Assembly (NCBI GenBank): GCA_028870715.1
Contig: JAGWOZ010000012.1
Span: 1 to 33,581, forward strand
Length of the DNA stretch: 33,581 bases
Reading direction: 5' to 3'
Source: Betaproteobacteria bacterium
GTDB lineage: Bacteria > Pseudomonadota > Gammaproteobacteria > Burkholderiales > Burkholderiaceae_C
Under the pieces are notes generated by a model. It did not search any database. It had not been told where the DNA came from and saw nothing but the letters and a program-made list of their open reading frames with translations. Positions 1-8,598 of the stretch are shown here, in pieces; position 1 is the first letter of the stretch, and the number at the start of each line of letters is the position of its first letter. The position numbers were made by a program, and so were the translations under genes.

Positions 1-44
1 CGCCGCGGCGCAAGCGCTGCAGAGATCCGTTGGAGCGATCCAGG

Positions 45-788
45 TCAGATGATCCCGCCGTTGATGGATACGATTTGGCCACTGATATACGCGGCATGGT
101 CGGAGGCGAGAAAACCCACCAGGTCGGCCACCTCCTCGGGTCGGCCGGCGCGCTTCATCGGGACCATCCGAGCAATGGTCTCGGCGTCGAACGCGCTGGC
201 GCTCATGGCCGTGGCGATGATGCCGGGGGCCACGGCGTTGACCGTGATGCCACGGCTCGCCACCTCGAGGGCGAGCGACTTGGTGGCCGCGTGCAGCGCG
301 CCTTTCGCTGCGGCATAGTTGACTTGGCCACGGTTGCCGGTGATGGCAGCCACCGAGGTGATGTTCAGGATGCGGCCCCAGCGGGTACGGATCATGGGGA
401 GCATGAGGGGCTGCGTGACATGGAAAAAGCCGTTGAGGCTGACATCAATCACATGCTGCCATTGCGCAGCGCTCATGCCTGGAAATACGGCATCGTCGTG
501 CACTCCAGCGTTATTCACCAGCACCTGAATGGGGCCGTGCGCAAGAACATCGGCAATGGCGGCGGCCGTGGCGTCGGGATCGGTGATGTCAAAACACACG
601 GCCTGCGCGCTGAAACCTTGCTCACGCAGCGTGGCAGCGAAGGCGTCGGCGCGGTCGATGCCGCGGTTGGCATGCACGATGACGTGGCAGCCGTCAGCAG
701 CCAAGCGTCGGCAGATGGCGGCGCCGATCTCTCCGCTGCCGCCCGTGACCAGGGCGCGGCGGGAATGGGCGAACACGGGTTTGCTCAT
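45..788 (-). CDS. apeQ: 3-ketoacyl-ACP reductase of aryl polyene cluster (FabG-like SDR)
   Basis: NADPH-dependent reduction of the 3-keto group on the ACP-bound chain in each aryl polyene elongation cycle; cytoplasmic. The 247-residue protein is a classical short-chain dehydrogenase: TGGSGEIG cofactor loop at residues 15-22, NNAG at 92-95, and catalytic N119, S145, Y158 and K162. It ends in the usual SGQ...NGG C-terminus. The ATG at 788 overlaps the TGA of the upstream dehydratase gene by 4 nt (ATGA), which fixes the start and implies translational coupling. FabG itself is the alternative, but the position directly after the ApeP-type dehydratase matches ApeQ. Only 44 bases lie downstream in the window, and no start of the next gene can be chosen there. 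Confidence 0.93.
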   Translation of the reverse strand: MSKPVFAHSRRALVTGGSGEIGAAICRRLAADGCHVIVHANRGIDRADAFAATLREQGFSAQAVCFDITDPDATAAAIADVLAHGPIQVLVNNAGVHDDAVFPGMSAAQWQHVIDVSLNGFFHVTQPLMLPMIRTRWGRILNITSVAAITGNRGQVNYAAAKGALHAATKSLALEVASRGITVNAVAPGIIATAMSASAFDAETIARMVPMKRAGRPEEVADLVGFLASDHAAYISGQIVSINGGII

Positions 789-1309
789 GGCGTGGTCCGG
801 GCGTCGGGGATGGATGCTGTCAGGCCAGGTCCCGGAATGTTGGATGCATGCACATCGAGGATCACCGTGGCTTGGCCTTCGATCAGCACGCGTTCTTCCG
901 CGCGTAATTCGAACGTATAGCGCAGCAGGTTGGCATCGGCCGCATGGCAAGTCGCAAGCACCAGGAGTTCCGTGGCAACGGTGTCGAGCCGCGCCACATG
1001 CCAGCGCACGTCACGCGCACTAATCAGCATGCCTGGATGCGGTGCGGTAACCGGCCGACCGGACGCACGCAGCGCACCATGCACGGCCATGGCCTGGGCA
1101 GCGTATTCGATACCGCAGGCCGCGCCCAGTCGGCCGTATTGGCGCAGCGGGTTGGTGGGACTGCGGTGGCTTTGGGCGGTGCACAAAACATGCCCCGCAT
1201 CCCATGCGCACACCCTATCGAGTAAGCACATCGTGCCCTGATGCGGAATGCGCCCAGCGATCCAGTCGTGGTCGAGCGCGTGGCCATGCAGAGTGGCAAC
1301 GTTCAGCAT
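785..1309 (-). CDS. apeP: 3-hydroxyacyl-ACP dehydratase subunit, hotdog fold (ApeP-like)
   Basis: Predicted to dehydrate the 3-hydroxyacyl-ACP intermediate together with the small ApeI-type protein encoded at 8595-8915; ApeI:ApeP act as a heteromeric dehydratase in characterised APE systems. The protein has 174 residues with the hotdog opening IPHQGTMCLLDRV (residues 21-33, His23 the likely catalytic His) and a long helix containing GIEYAAQAMAVHG. The ATG at 1309 overlaps the end of the upstream CLF-like gene by 7 nt; the frame is open further upstream, but that part lies inside the CLF gene. Its own stop forms an ATGA overlap with the ketoreductase. Family and context agree; the partner assignment is inferred from known clusters. 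Confidence 0.85.
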   Translation of the reverse strand: MLNVATLHGHALDHDWIAGRIPHQGTMCLLDRVCAWDAGHVLCTAQSHRSPTNPLRQYGRLGAACGIEYAAQAMAVHGALRASGRPVTAPHPGMLISARDVRWHVARLDTVATELLVLATCHAADANLLRYTFELRAEERVLIEGQATVILDVHASNIPGPGLTASIPDARTTP

Positions 1310-2133
1310 GGCATGATCTCTGTAGCCAGCGTCTGCCCAGGCAAGTAGTCCAGGTGTACGGTCCCAGCAGCACGGTGGGCCAGCGCATGAAGAAGCGGCA
1401 GGACGCGCGCGGCGGGTATTGTCCGGCGCACGGCTTCGAGAAGCGGAAAGTCCAGCGTATTGGCAGCCGCGTCGCTGCACGGTGCCGCGGCATCGATGGC
1501 GATGCGGCCCAGACTTAGCGGACCCGGTTGCGGCGACAGGGCAAGCGCGACGCCCAGACTGTCCGGAATGGGCCGTACTGCAAGTAGTGGCTCGGGATAG
1601 TCCGTGTCGTAGGCCAGCAGCAGGACCGGCGCCTGCGTCAATACCACCTGGGCGAGCGCCTCCAGCAGGCCGGCAGAAAAACAGCCGTCATAGGCGCACA
1701 GCACGGTCGAAGGCGCCATGGCGCCCGTGGCGATGCCCCAGTAGCCGGATGCGGCGTTGTGTACCGAGTTGTGAAAGCGCGTGGGGGAGATCAGCCGATC
1801 GTTCGACGCAAGCGCTGCACAAACGGCATGGCAATTGTGACTGTCACCGCCGGAGGAGGTGAACACCGTGGCAAGTTGTGCCGGATCCATCCCGGCCGCC
1901 TGTGCTGCCTCAAGCCCGACGGCCAAGGCAAGCTTGACCACGGTTGCCGCGCGTCGTCGTTCCGCCGCGTGCAAGGTTTGCGGCACGGGAAGCAGCGTCC
2001 TTTGCGGGGTGTAGTTGGCTTGCCCGCGTAGCACGGAGCTCGTCTGTCGCCAGCCCGCAAGGCCAGGCCCGAGAAGCCCAACGCCGTCAACCCATGCTTC
2101 AAGCCGGGCGGCGGGTGTCGTGGCGTGGTTCAT
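1303..2133 (-). CDS. apeC: Ketosynthase-like chain-length-factor protein lacking active-site Cys
   Basis: A 276-residue protein of the beta-ketoacyl-synthase N-terminal-like type (PF13723-like), about two thirds the size of a full ketosynthase. The conserved stretch FHNSVHNAASGYWGIA is present, but no Cys sits at the nucleophile position. It is therefore expected to be a non-catalytic partner of the full ketosynthase just upstream, as in the ApeO:ApeC KS/CLF heterodimer. The ATG at 2133 is preceded by GAGG at a sensible distance; an in-frame ATG at 2217 is less well supported. A 127-nt gap separates it from the ketosynthase, the longest gap in an operon that otherwise overlaps almost everywhere. 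Confidence 0.82.
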   Translation of the reverse strand: MNHATTPAARLEAWVDGVGLLGPGLAGWRQTSSVLRGQANYTPQRTLLPVPQTLHAAERRRAATVVKLALAVGLEAAQAAGMDPAQLATVFTSSGGDSHNCHAVCAALASNDRLISPTRFHNSVHNAASGYWGIATGAMAPSTVLCAYDGCFSAGLLEALAQVVLTQAPVLLLAYDTDYPEPLLAVRPIPDSLGVALALSPQPGPLSLGRIAIDAAAPCSDAAANTLDFPLLEAVRRTIPAARVLPLLHALAHRAAGTVHLDYLPGQTLATEIMPC

Positions 2134-2260
2134 TGCAGTTGCCTCGCGTTTTGCAGGTTCCCTTGCAGAAGGTGGCCGTCCTCTGCCGAGCAGATGTATC
2201 GAAGGCTTGCGCTCCATTCCGTGAGAGGGTTCCACGCCTTTTCCCAGCAGTGCGGGGGGC

Positions 2261-3487
2261 TCATGCCGGTTCCCCCACGCCGAACACCAGGCAGCAATTG
2301 GTGCCGCCGAAACCGAAGGAGTTGCTGAGCACCCGGCGCGGTGCCAGAGCGCGGGTTTGCAGCAGGTAATTGAGCGGGCCGGCGGCCGCCGTGATAGCCG
2401 GATCCAGGGCCTGCGTACCGGCGCTCCCAGGCATGAAGCCATCGCGCAGGGCAAGTGCGCAGAACACGGCCTCGACCGCGCCAGCGGCGCCTAAGGTATG
2501 GCCAGTGGCGCCCTTGGTTGAGCTACACGGCGTCTCAGCGCCAAACACCGCAGCAACGGCGCGGCCCTCGGCTAAGTCATTGCTCGCTGTCGCAGTGCCA
2601 TGCAAGTTGATGTAGTCGATATCGCGGGGATTCAGGTGCGCCTGGGTAAGCGCCTGCTGCATTGCCATGCGCGCGCCCGTCCCGTCCGGATGGGGCGACG
2701 ACATGTGGTGGGCATCGCTGGATTCGCCCGCGCCGAGGAGCCATACGGTGTTGGGAGCAACGGGATGTGCGACGCGCTCCAGCAGTGCGAAGGCGGCCGC
2801 TTCGCCGATGGACAAGCCATTGCGTTGCGCGTCAAACGGACGGCAGGAATCGCTGGACATCAGTTGAAGTGAGTTAAAGCCATAGAGCGTGGTCAAACAC
2901 AGACTGTCGACACCGCCGACGACAGCGGCATCGATGACGCCACAAGCCAGCAGGCGCTGGGCCGTGGCAAAGACCTTCGCGCTGGACGAGCAGGCCGACG
3001 AAATCGTGTAGGCGGGCCCACTCAGGCCGAGTCGAGCGCGCACATAGGCAGTGACCGAATAGGGATTGTGCGTCTGGGAATACCTGAAGGAGCAGGGTAA
3101 GGCGCCTGTGGTATCGCGTTCACGGTAGGCCAGTTCGGTCTGCAGAATTCCAGACGTGCTCGTACCGATAAAGACCCCCACGCGGTGCGGACCCACGCGT
3201 GCAGCGGCTTGCCGCACGGCTGCGGCGAATCCGTCTTGATACAGGCCGAGTTCGGCCAAGCGGTTATTGCGGCAATCGTAATCTTGCAGGGCCTGTGGCA
3301 GGCGCACTGCATCCACGTCGGGCACCGCACCGGTCCAGGCTGGCAGGTCAAACAGGTCGAAGCCTTCGGGGCGCAGCCCGCTGAGCGTGCCGCGCAAGGC
3401 GTCGAGCGTGGGCGCCAGCCCATGCCCTAAGCAGCTACTGACGGTGTAGCGCGTTAGCGCCATGGGCGGCAGTGTCGTGGTGGACAT
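2261..3487 (-). CDS. apeO: Beta-ketoacyl-ACP synthase of aryl polyene cluster (ApeO-like)
   Basis: Decarboxylative Claisen condensation of malonyl-ACP onto the growing polyene chain. The protein has 408 residues, a normal KS length. The full catalytic set is visible: Cys166 in SSACSSS, His296 in NLHGTATASND, Lys325 and His330 in TKGATGHTLGAAG, and the C-terminal NSFGFGGTN loop. It starts 5 nt after the stop of a small unknown ORF and is followed by the Cys-less partner, giving the KS/CLF arrangement typical of APE systems. FabF or another type II KS would look similar; the cluster decides the name. Confidence 0.92.
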   Translation of the reverse strand: MSTTTLPPMALTRYTVSSCLGHGLAPTLDALRGTLSGLRPEGFDLFDLPAWTGAVPDVDAVRLPQALQDYDCRNNRLAELGLYQDGFAAAVRQAAARVGPHRVGVFIGTSTSGILQTELAYRERDTTGALPCSFRYSQTHNPYSVTAYVRARLGLSGPAYTISSACSSSAKVFATAQRLLACGVIDAAVVGGVDSLCLTTLYGFNSLQLMSSDSCRPFDAQRNGLSIGEAAAFALLERVAHPVAPNTVWLLGAGESSDAHHMSSPHPDGTGARMAMQQALTQAHLNPRDIDYINLHGTATASNDLAEGRAVAAVFGAETPCSSTKGATGHTLGAAGAVEAVFCALALRDGFMPGSAGTQALDPAITAAAGPLNYLLQTRALAPRRVLSNSFGFGGTNCCLVFGVGEPA

Positions 3488-3492
3488 GGTGG

Positions 3493-3789
3493 TCAGACCT
3501 CTGCCCTTTCAGTCCAATGCCGCTGCGCAAGGCGCCCTTGCAAGATGGCCCAGGCGCCTTCGCTGCGCAGTCGCGTTGGCGGCGTGACCTGGGAGATCAT
3601 GGAGCGCTGGCCGCCGAGCGGCCCTCGACTGGAGGGTTGGAGAACACGATTACTGCCGTGTGGCTGGCTGCCGAAGACCAGCTTGCCGGGATGCCTGCGC
3701 CAGCCGACGCGCCGAACCAAGCGAAAGCCAGTGCCATTGAACGCAGGTGTGGCGCCGGTCCGATAGGAGAGGGATCGATTTATGCTCAT
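3493..3789 (-). CDS. Unrecognised 98-residue protein inside the aryl polyene operon
   Basis: I do not recognise this protein. It is basic (many Arg and Gly), with no signal peptide, lipobox, membrane segment or known motif. Its reality rests on layout: the ATG at 3789 overlaps the deacetylase TGA by 4 nt (ATGA), and its stop lies 5 nt before the ketosynthase ATG, so it exactly fills the space between two real genes. In other APE clusters the position between the exporter and ApeO is often held by a small envelope protein (ApeN type), but I cannot align this protein with that family. It could be a divergent or eroded version, or a chance ORF. Confidence 0.5.
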   Translation of the reverse strand: MSINRSLSYRTGATPAFNGTGFRLVRRVGWRRHPGKLVFGSQPHGSNRVLQPSSRGPLGGQRSMISQVTPPTRLRSEGAWAILQGRLAQRHWTERAEV

Positions 3790-4619
3790 GAAAAGGCTTG
3801 ACGCAAGGTGACGGGGCGCAGCCCAAGGCTCGCGATGGAGTCCAACAGGCCAGGCAGCACTTCGAAAATGACGGGCTGCCCCGATGCTGTGCGCGCGGCA
3901 TGGCCATCGTGCAGCAGCACGATATCGCCCGCGCGCATGCCATGCCGCAGGCGATGCAGAACTCTCATTGGATCACGTTCGCGTGTATCGAAGCCGCGCC
4001 GCGTCCAGCTCGCCAGCTGCAGGCCGAGTTGGCTCAGAACCCGGTCGAGGAAGGGGTTGCGCAGCCCTGCTGGAGCGCGGAAGAAGGTCGGTGCCTGTCC
4101 AGTGATGCCAGTCAGCGTGGCCTGAGCGACCTGCAATTCGCGGAGGAAGCGGCGCGGACCGGACAACGAGAAGCTGTGGCGGTGGCTGTGACTGTGATTT
4201 TCCACGGCGTGGCCGCGCCGCACGATGTCACGGCACAGGTCCGGGTAGGCACTGGCTCGCTCCCCGATGCAAAAGAAGGTGGCCTTGGCGTTGTGCGCAT
4301 CAAGGACGTCAAGCACGCCTGGCGTTACGAGCGGGTCGGGCCCGTCATCGATGGTCAGCGCGATTTCGCCGCGCGCCACGGCTGTGTCGGGCAGACGTGT
4401 GTGGTTGGCGCCGAGAAGTTTGCTGCGTGGCCACAGGCCGGCGCCCGCGAGCACCAGATGGTTGAGCGCCAGGATACTCAGCCCCCAGGGCCATAGGCTG
4501 GTCTGAAGGGCCACGGCGCCAAGCACAAGCGGGTGCAAGATTAGCGAGCCAGCGACAAGCGGCGCGGGCCGCCAGCCGGCGCCGGTCGCCGGCTGAGGTG
4601 CGGGGCTGGACACTGGCAT
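3786..4619 (-). CDS. Membrane-anchored polysaccharide deacetylase family protein (NodB fold)
   Basis: A 277-residue protein. Residues about 20-65 form two hydrophobic segments. The NodB homology domain follows, with TIDDGPD (Asp91/Asp92), the metal-binding His pair in NHSHSHRH (His142/His146), RAPAGLRNP and LLHDGH. All the usual carbohydrate esterase 4 catalytic positions appear present, so it should be an active metal-dependent N- or O-deacetylase. The substrate is unknown. It sits between the MMPL exporter (12 nt upstream) and the small unknown ORF (ATGA overlap) in one operon, so it probably modifies the lipid- or glycan-linked polyene, or the surface it is attached to. That role is inference. 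Confidence 0.85.
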   Translation of the reverse strand: MPVSSPAPQPATGAGWRPAPLVAGSLILHPLVLGAVALQTSLWPWGLSILALNHLVLAGAGLWPRSKLLGANHTRLPDTAVARGEIALTIDDGPDPLVTPGVLDVLDAHNAKATFFCIGERASAYPDLCRDIVRRGHAVENHSHSHRHSFSLSGPRRFLRELQVAQATLTGITGQAPTFFRAPAGLRNPFLDRVLSQLGLQLASWTRRGFDTRERDPMRVLHRLRHGMRAGDIVLLHDGHAARTASGQPVIFEVLPGLLDSIASLGLRPVTLRQAFS

Positions 4620-4631
4620 GCGGGTTTGCTC

Positions 4632-6998
4632 TTAGACGGCAGCAGGCGGCCGCGTCGTGGTGGACGGTGAGGCCGACAGTATGGCCGAAAACACCAGGGC
4701 CAGCAGCACGCCGGGGCCTACCGTCATCCCCAGGGCTTGCAGAACAGGCACGCCGGACAAGGCCAACGGCCCGAAGCCGAGCACAGTGGTGAGATTGGCA
4801 ACCAATAGCGAGGCCAGCGTGCGTGGCGCAATGCCGCCACGCTGCGCGCCCTGATCGAAAAACAGCGCGTAGTTCGAGCCGACTGCGACGATGAGCATGA
4901 GGCCGATGAGGTGCAGCAAAGTCAGTTGCTGTCCACCCAGCAGCAGCCCGGCGCCGACCACAAGTACCGCGCTCAGAAGGGGAGCAAGCACCCGTAGCGT
5001 GCGAGGTGCGGAGCGCAGGCTGACCACGAGCAGTGCAGCAATGCACGCCAGGCTCGTCAGCGATAGCCAGGCTGCAGTGTGCAGGTAGTTGTCATAGAGG
5101 CTGTTGCTGAGCTGGCCAAGGTTGATGTAACTGGCTGGAGTGCCAGCCAATGCAGCTCGCACCTGCGCGCCATCGATGTTCCGGTTTGCCTGCGCATGCA
5201 GCGGCAGCACGGCCAGCCAGCGTCCATCCGTCTGGCGAAGCAGCATGCCATCGAGGGCCAGCGCAAAGGAGGTATGCGCCAGCTGCCCACGCGCGAGCAG
5301 GCCCTGCGAGCGCGCAGCCTGCACATCGTGCACAAATGGTGCGAACAATCGGGCGCTCACCGGCAGTCCGATGATCGCTTGCTCCAGCCGACGCTGCAGA
5401 ACGGCCGCATCGGGCAGCGCTGCGAGACGGCGGCGTTGGGTGGCGGCACTCGGAAGGTACCGGTCTGGGCTATCGAAGCCGGTGATGACGCCGCGCGACA
5501 CCAGACTTTGCAAGCGGGGGCGCAGTGCCTCGGCCGCAGTCAACGCAGCGTCTGAACTGGTCCCTTGGACGACCACCAGGTTGCCCGAATCGGGCGCGCC
5601 GAGCTGACGGCGCAGCTGAGCATCCAGCTTCAGTGCCTCAGGGGTCACGGGGCTGAGTGCGGCGAGTCGCGTATTCCACAGGGCATCGCGTTGCGAAATG
5701 AGCACGCCAAAGGCAATCACCACGGTGATGCCAAGCAACCAGCGCAGGCGCCGCAGCCCTGGCAGCCGCGCTGTCAAGTACGCGCCAAAGGGCGCAAGGT
5801 CGCGCATCGACAGGCGTGCCGGCATCAATTGCGGCAGCACAAAGCGCGTGACGAGTGCTGCCACGAGCAGACCGGCGATGGAATACAGGCCAAGCTGGGC
5901 CAAGCCGGGGAAGCCCGACATCAGCAGGGTGGCAAAGCCAAACACCGAAGTCAGCATGCCCAAACGGACGGTTGGCCAGAAGCTCTGAAGCCAGAGGGTG
6001 CGATCGGTGACGGAGGGCTGAGTGGACTGCACAAAGAGGTAGATCGCGTAGTCCACCGCCTCGCCCATGAGCGTTGTGCCAAAGCCCAGGGTCACGCCTT
6101 GCACCGCGCCGAAGCCAAGGCTGACGGCGGCGATGCCGGCCAGCACCCCCGACAGCACCGGGAGCAGACCCAATGCCAAGACCGTCGGCGAGCGATAGAC
6201 GAGCAGCAACAAGCCGACGATGAGCACGGCGCCGAGGAGCGAAACGCGCTCCACCGCGCGCTTGATCAGCGCTCGCGACTGCACAGCGAATACGCCCGGG
6301 CCGCTCATCACCAGCGTGGTCTGGCGCGCGTCTGCACCGCCCTGGCGCTGGGCCATGGCGAAGGCGTCGCGGATGGTCGCCATGGCCTGTTGCATGGCGT
6401 CGGTGTCGGTGCCTTGCGCCCGGGTTTGCACCAGAAGCAAGGCGCGCGGCGCCCCGGCGGCGGCCCATACGCCGTTGTCTCGCTCAGGTCCCTGGCCCGG
6501 CGAAAGACGTTGCACGAGGTCCAGCAGCGCGCCGGTGGGGTCGGTGGGGAGAAGCGCCTTGAGGCCTTGCCCCATGGGCGAGGCGAGGCGATCGATACTA
6601 TTGGTAATGCCGCGGTGCAACCCCAGGACGCTGAACTGAGACGCAGTATTGGGCGACAGCACGTAACGGTAGTGGAACAGCAATTGCTCATCGCGTTGTG
6701 CGTTCAGGGGTTGGCCGTTCTCCACGGCGACGAAGGCTCGATCCGCGCGCAGGCGTGCAGCCATCGACTTCGACAGATCGGCGCGCGTCGCGGCGTCAGC
6801 ACCGTCAATGCCAATGAGGATGAGCCGCGAGACCAGGCCCCGGCGTAGCTGGTCCACCAGGAAGCGTTCCTGGGCCGTGGGCGCCTGCGGCAGGAACGCC
6901 GACATGTCCGCCGTGAATCGACTCTTGACGATGACGACCGCGCAGGCCAGCAGCACGGCCAGCCAAAGCAGCACGGGGACAGCCGCGCGCCGGTTCAT
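4632..6998 (-). CDS. MMPL/RND-family exporter of the aryl polyene cluster
   Basis: A 788-residue inner-membrane protein with the MMPL/RND layout. One N-terminal transmembrane helix (VPVLLWLAVLLACAVVIV) is followed by a large periplasmic loop, a block of five helices (roughly residues 260-400), a helix near 420, a second periplasmic loop and a second block of helices near the C-terminus. Family knowledge from APE and hopanoid/lipid exporters suggests it extracts the lipid-linked polyene from the inner membrane and hands it to the LolA-like protein. The start overlaps the LolA-like stop by 4 nt (ATGA), so carrier and exporter are translationally coupled. Confidence 0.9.
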   Translation of the reverse strand: MNRRAAVPVLLWLAVLLACAVVIVKSRFTADMSAFLPQAPTAQERFLVDQLRRGLVSRLILIGIDGADAATRADLSKSMAARLRADRAFVAVENGQPLNAQRDEQLLFHYRYVLSPNTASQFSVLGLHRGITNSIDRLASPMGQGLKALLPTDPTGALLDLVQRLSPGQGPERDNGVWAAAGAPRALLLVQTRAQGTDTDAMQQAMATIRDAFAMAQRQGGADARQTTLVMSGPGVFAVQSRALIKRAVERVSLLGAVLIVGLLLLVYRSPTVLALGLLPVLSGVLAGIAAVSLGFGAVQGVTLGFGTTLMGEAVDYAIYLFVQSTQPSVTDRTLWLQSFWPTVRLGMLTSVFGFATLLMSGFPGLAQLGLYSIAGLLVAALVTRFVLPQLMPARLSMRDLAPFGAYLTARLPGLRRLRWLLGITVVIAFGVLISQRDALWNTRLAALSPVTPEALKLDAQLRRQLGAPDSGNLVVVQGTSSDAALTAAEALRPRLQSLVSRGVITGFDSPDRYLPSAATQRRRLAALPDAAVLQRRLEQAIIGLPVSARLFAPFVHDVQAARSQGLLARGQLAHTSFALALDGMLLRQTDGRWLAVLPLHAQANRNIDGAQVRAALAGTPASYINLGQLSNSLYDNYLHTAAWLSLTSLACIAALLVVSLRSAPRTLRVLAPLLSAVLVVGAGLLLGGQQLTLLHLIGLMLIVAVGSNYALFFDQGAQRGGIAPRTLASLLVANLTTVLGFGPLALSGVPVLQALGMTVGPGVLLALVFSAILSASPSTTTRPPAAV

Positions 6999-7591
6999 GG
7001 CGAAGCGACAGGGTGGATGTGCATGACGGAGCGGTCGCCGTCGGCCTGCTCCACGGTGATCGTTTGCACGACGCCTTCAATCCCGCTGATGCGGATGTCA
7101 CTGATGTGCTCATGCGCCTTGACGTCGCGCGGAACCAGGGTGAGGGTCCATTGCGCGGCCGGGCCATCCAGGGTCAGGTCGTAGTGGCGTTGCAGGAAGT
7201 CAAGGTCGCCATTGAGTGTGGCGCGGATGCCGTCGATGAGCGTGGCGACGTCGGGATGTTCACGCAAGTCGAACTGCTGCGAATGTCCGCTTGCTTCCAT
7301 CGTGAGCTGATTGCCCATCAGGGTCAAGGTCTGCCGCCTGGGCTTGAGCGTGCGCATCTGCAGGAAATCCGGTGCCGCGAATCGCAATTCGCCAGATGAC
7401 TCGATGGGCTTGTTCAGCATCGCAAGGGTCTTGGTTTCCGTGAAATCGGCGCGGCCACCGTGATGCTGGACCAGTGCGTGCATCAGCGTCTGCAGATTCC
7501 ATCCGGCGGCCAGTCCACCACTCGCCCACAACAATGCCGCGGCAACCAGGCAGGCGCGCAGGCAAAGGCTAAGAAGAAAAGGCAGCTTCAT
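6995..7591 (-). CDS. LolA-like outer-membrane lipoprotein carrier family protein
   Basis: A 198-residue secreted protein. The first 30 residues form a signal peptide (KLPFLLSLCLR charged start, hydrophobic core, cleavage near GGLAAG). The mature part resembles LolA-type periplasmic carriers: FTETKTLAMLNKPIESSGELRF near the start, then a series of beta strands, with GDRSVMHIHP near the end. It is expected to shuttle the lipidated polyene across the periplasm with the MMPL exporter encoded next. It has ATGA overlaps on both sides (with the acyltransferase upstream and the exporter downstream). It is distinct from housekeeping LolA by context. Confidence 0.85.
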   Translation of the reverse strand: MKLPFLLSLCLRACLVAAALLWASGGLAAGWNLQTLMHALVQHHGGRADFTETKTLAMLNKPIESSGELRFAAPDFLQMRTLKPRRQTLTLMGNQLTMEASGHSQQFDLREHPDVATLIDGIRATLNGDLDFLQRHYDLTLDGPAAQWTLTLVPRDVKAHEHISDIRISGIEGVVQTITVEQADGDRSVMHIHPVASP

Positions 7592-8598
7592 GGCGTTTCG
7601 GGTTCTGCGGGGGGCGCTGACGGTTGCGCACTGCGGCTCCAGAAGTCGAAAAAATTGAACCAGTTATCGGGCTCGCGCTCGCAATGGGCCTGGAGGCGTT
7701 GTACATACGTCGCAAGCGCTGCGCTCTCGGCCTCGCTGCGAGCTCGCCGGTCTGTGTCGGAGAAGTCGGCTAAGCATTCGAAATACACGTCATAGCGATT
7801 CCCGCCACCGTAGACGCCAAGAGCCATGACGACAGGTTTGCGCAGAAGAGCGGCGATGCGCCAGGGGCCAGCAGGCCAGCGTGCGGGCTCGCCGAAGAAG
7901 GGTACGCACACGGTTTCGTCGTCGTGCAGCGAGCGGTCGGCCAGTATGCCGATGATTGCACCGTCATCGAGTGCATCGCGCAGGCGAAGCATCGACTCGG
8001 GTTGGCCGAGCGCAATGACGTCATGCTCGGACAGGGGATTAATCGCCTTGAGCGCGGCATTGATCTTGCGCGCGTTGCCCTCGTACATCAGCATGCACAC
8101 ACGCAGGCCCGGGCGCTGGTGTGAAATGGCACGCAGGACCTCAAAACTGCCGAAATGAGCCCCGACCATGAACACGCCTTCACCACGGTTCAATGCCGCG
8201 TCAATGACCTCCTGCCCGTGGACACGGATGCTCAGGAGGTCGAAACGACCGTTGAGCAGATAGACCCTGTCGTGAATGGTCGAGGCGAAGCTGAAGAACT
8301 GGCGAAAGCTGTCGCTGATGCTGGGTGCACGCCCGAGCGCACGCGCCAGGTATTGGCGCGAAGCGCGTCTCGCCGCGGGGGCGAACACCAGGAAGTACGC
8401 GGCGATGCCAGACAGAACGACACGTGCCGCGCGTCGCCCCAATCGCAGGGAAATCCATGTCATGATGCGCAGCATCAGCATATTGCTGCGTTCGGCGTTC
8501 CGTACCCATTGAGCCTGCCGGCTGGGCGCGGAAACGGGGGATGGCCCTGGCGCGGCACCAGTTCGTTTCCCCGAGGGTGGAGGTAAGCGCGTGCTCAT
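7588..8598 (-). CDS. Lysophospholipid acyltransferase-family (HtrB-like) acyltransferase
   Basis: A 336-residue protein of the LpxL/HtrB acyltransferase superfamily. An N-terminal membrane segment (RVVLSGIAAYFLVFAP region) precedes the catalytic HFGSFE (H-x4-E) in VGAHFGSFEVLRA; ILADRS and the GEPARWPAGPWRIA substrate loop follow. In APE clusters such an enzyme is thought to attach the polyene to, or acylate, the lipid anchor. The ATG at 8598 overlaps the ApeI-like stop as ATGA and was preferred over the in-frame ATG at 8607. The long upstream open frame is a shadow of the dehydratase gene. Confidence 0.87.
   Translation of the reverse strand: MSTRLPPPSGKRTGAAPGPSPVSAPSRQAQWVRNAERSNMLMLRIMTWISLRLGRRAARVVLSGIAAYFLVFAPAARRASRQYLARALGRAPSISDSFRQFFSFASTIHDRVYLLNGRFDLLSIRVHGQEVIDAALNRGEGVFMVGAHFGSFEVLRAISHQRPGLRVCMLMYEGNARKINAALKAINPLSEHDVIALGQPESMLRLRDALDDGAIIGILADRSLHDDETVCVPFFGEPARWPAGPWRIAALLRKPVVMALGVYGGGNRYDVYFECLADFSDTDRRARSEAESAALATYVQRLQAHCEREPDNWFNFFDFWSRSAQPSAPPAEPETP

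Noticed and set aside
30-920. Plus-strand 296-codon frame
   Set aside because: It is a shadow opposite the ketoreductase and dehydratase genes, which have clear motifs and ATGA coupling.
5565-6848. Plus-strand 427-codon frame
   Set aside because: It is opposite the MMPL exporter; His/Gln/Arg-rich composition without motifs is typical of the antisense of GC-rich membrane-protein genes.
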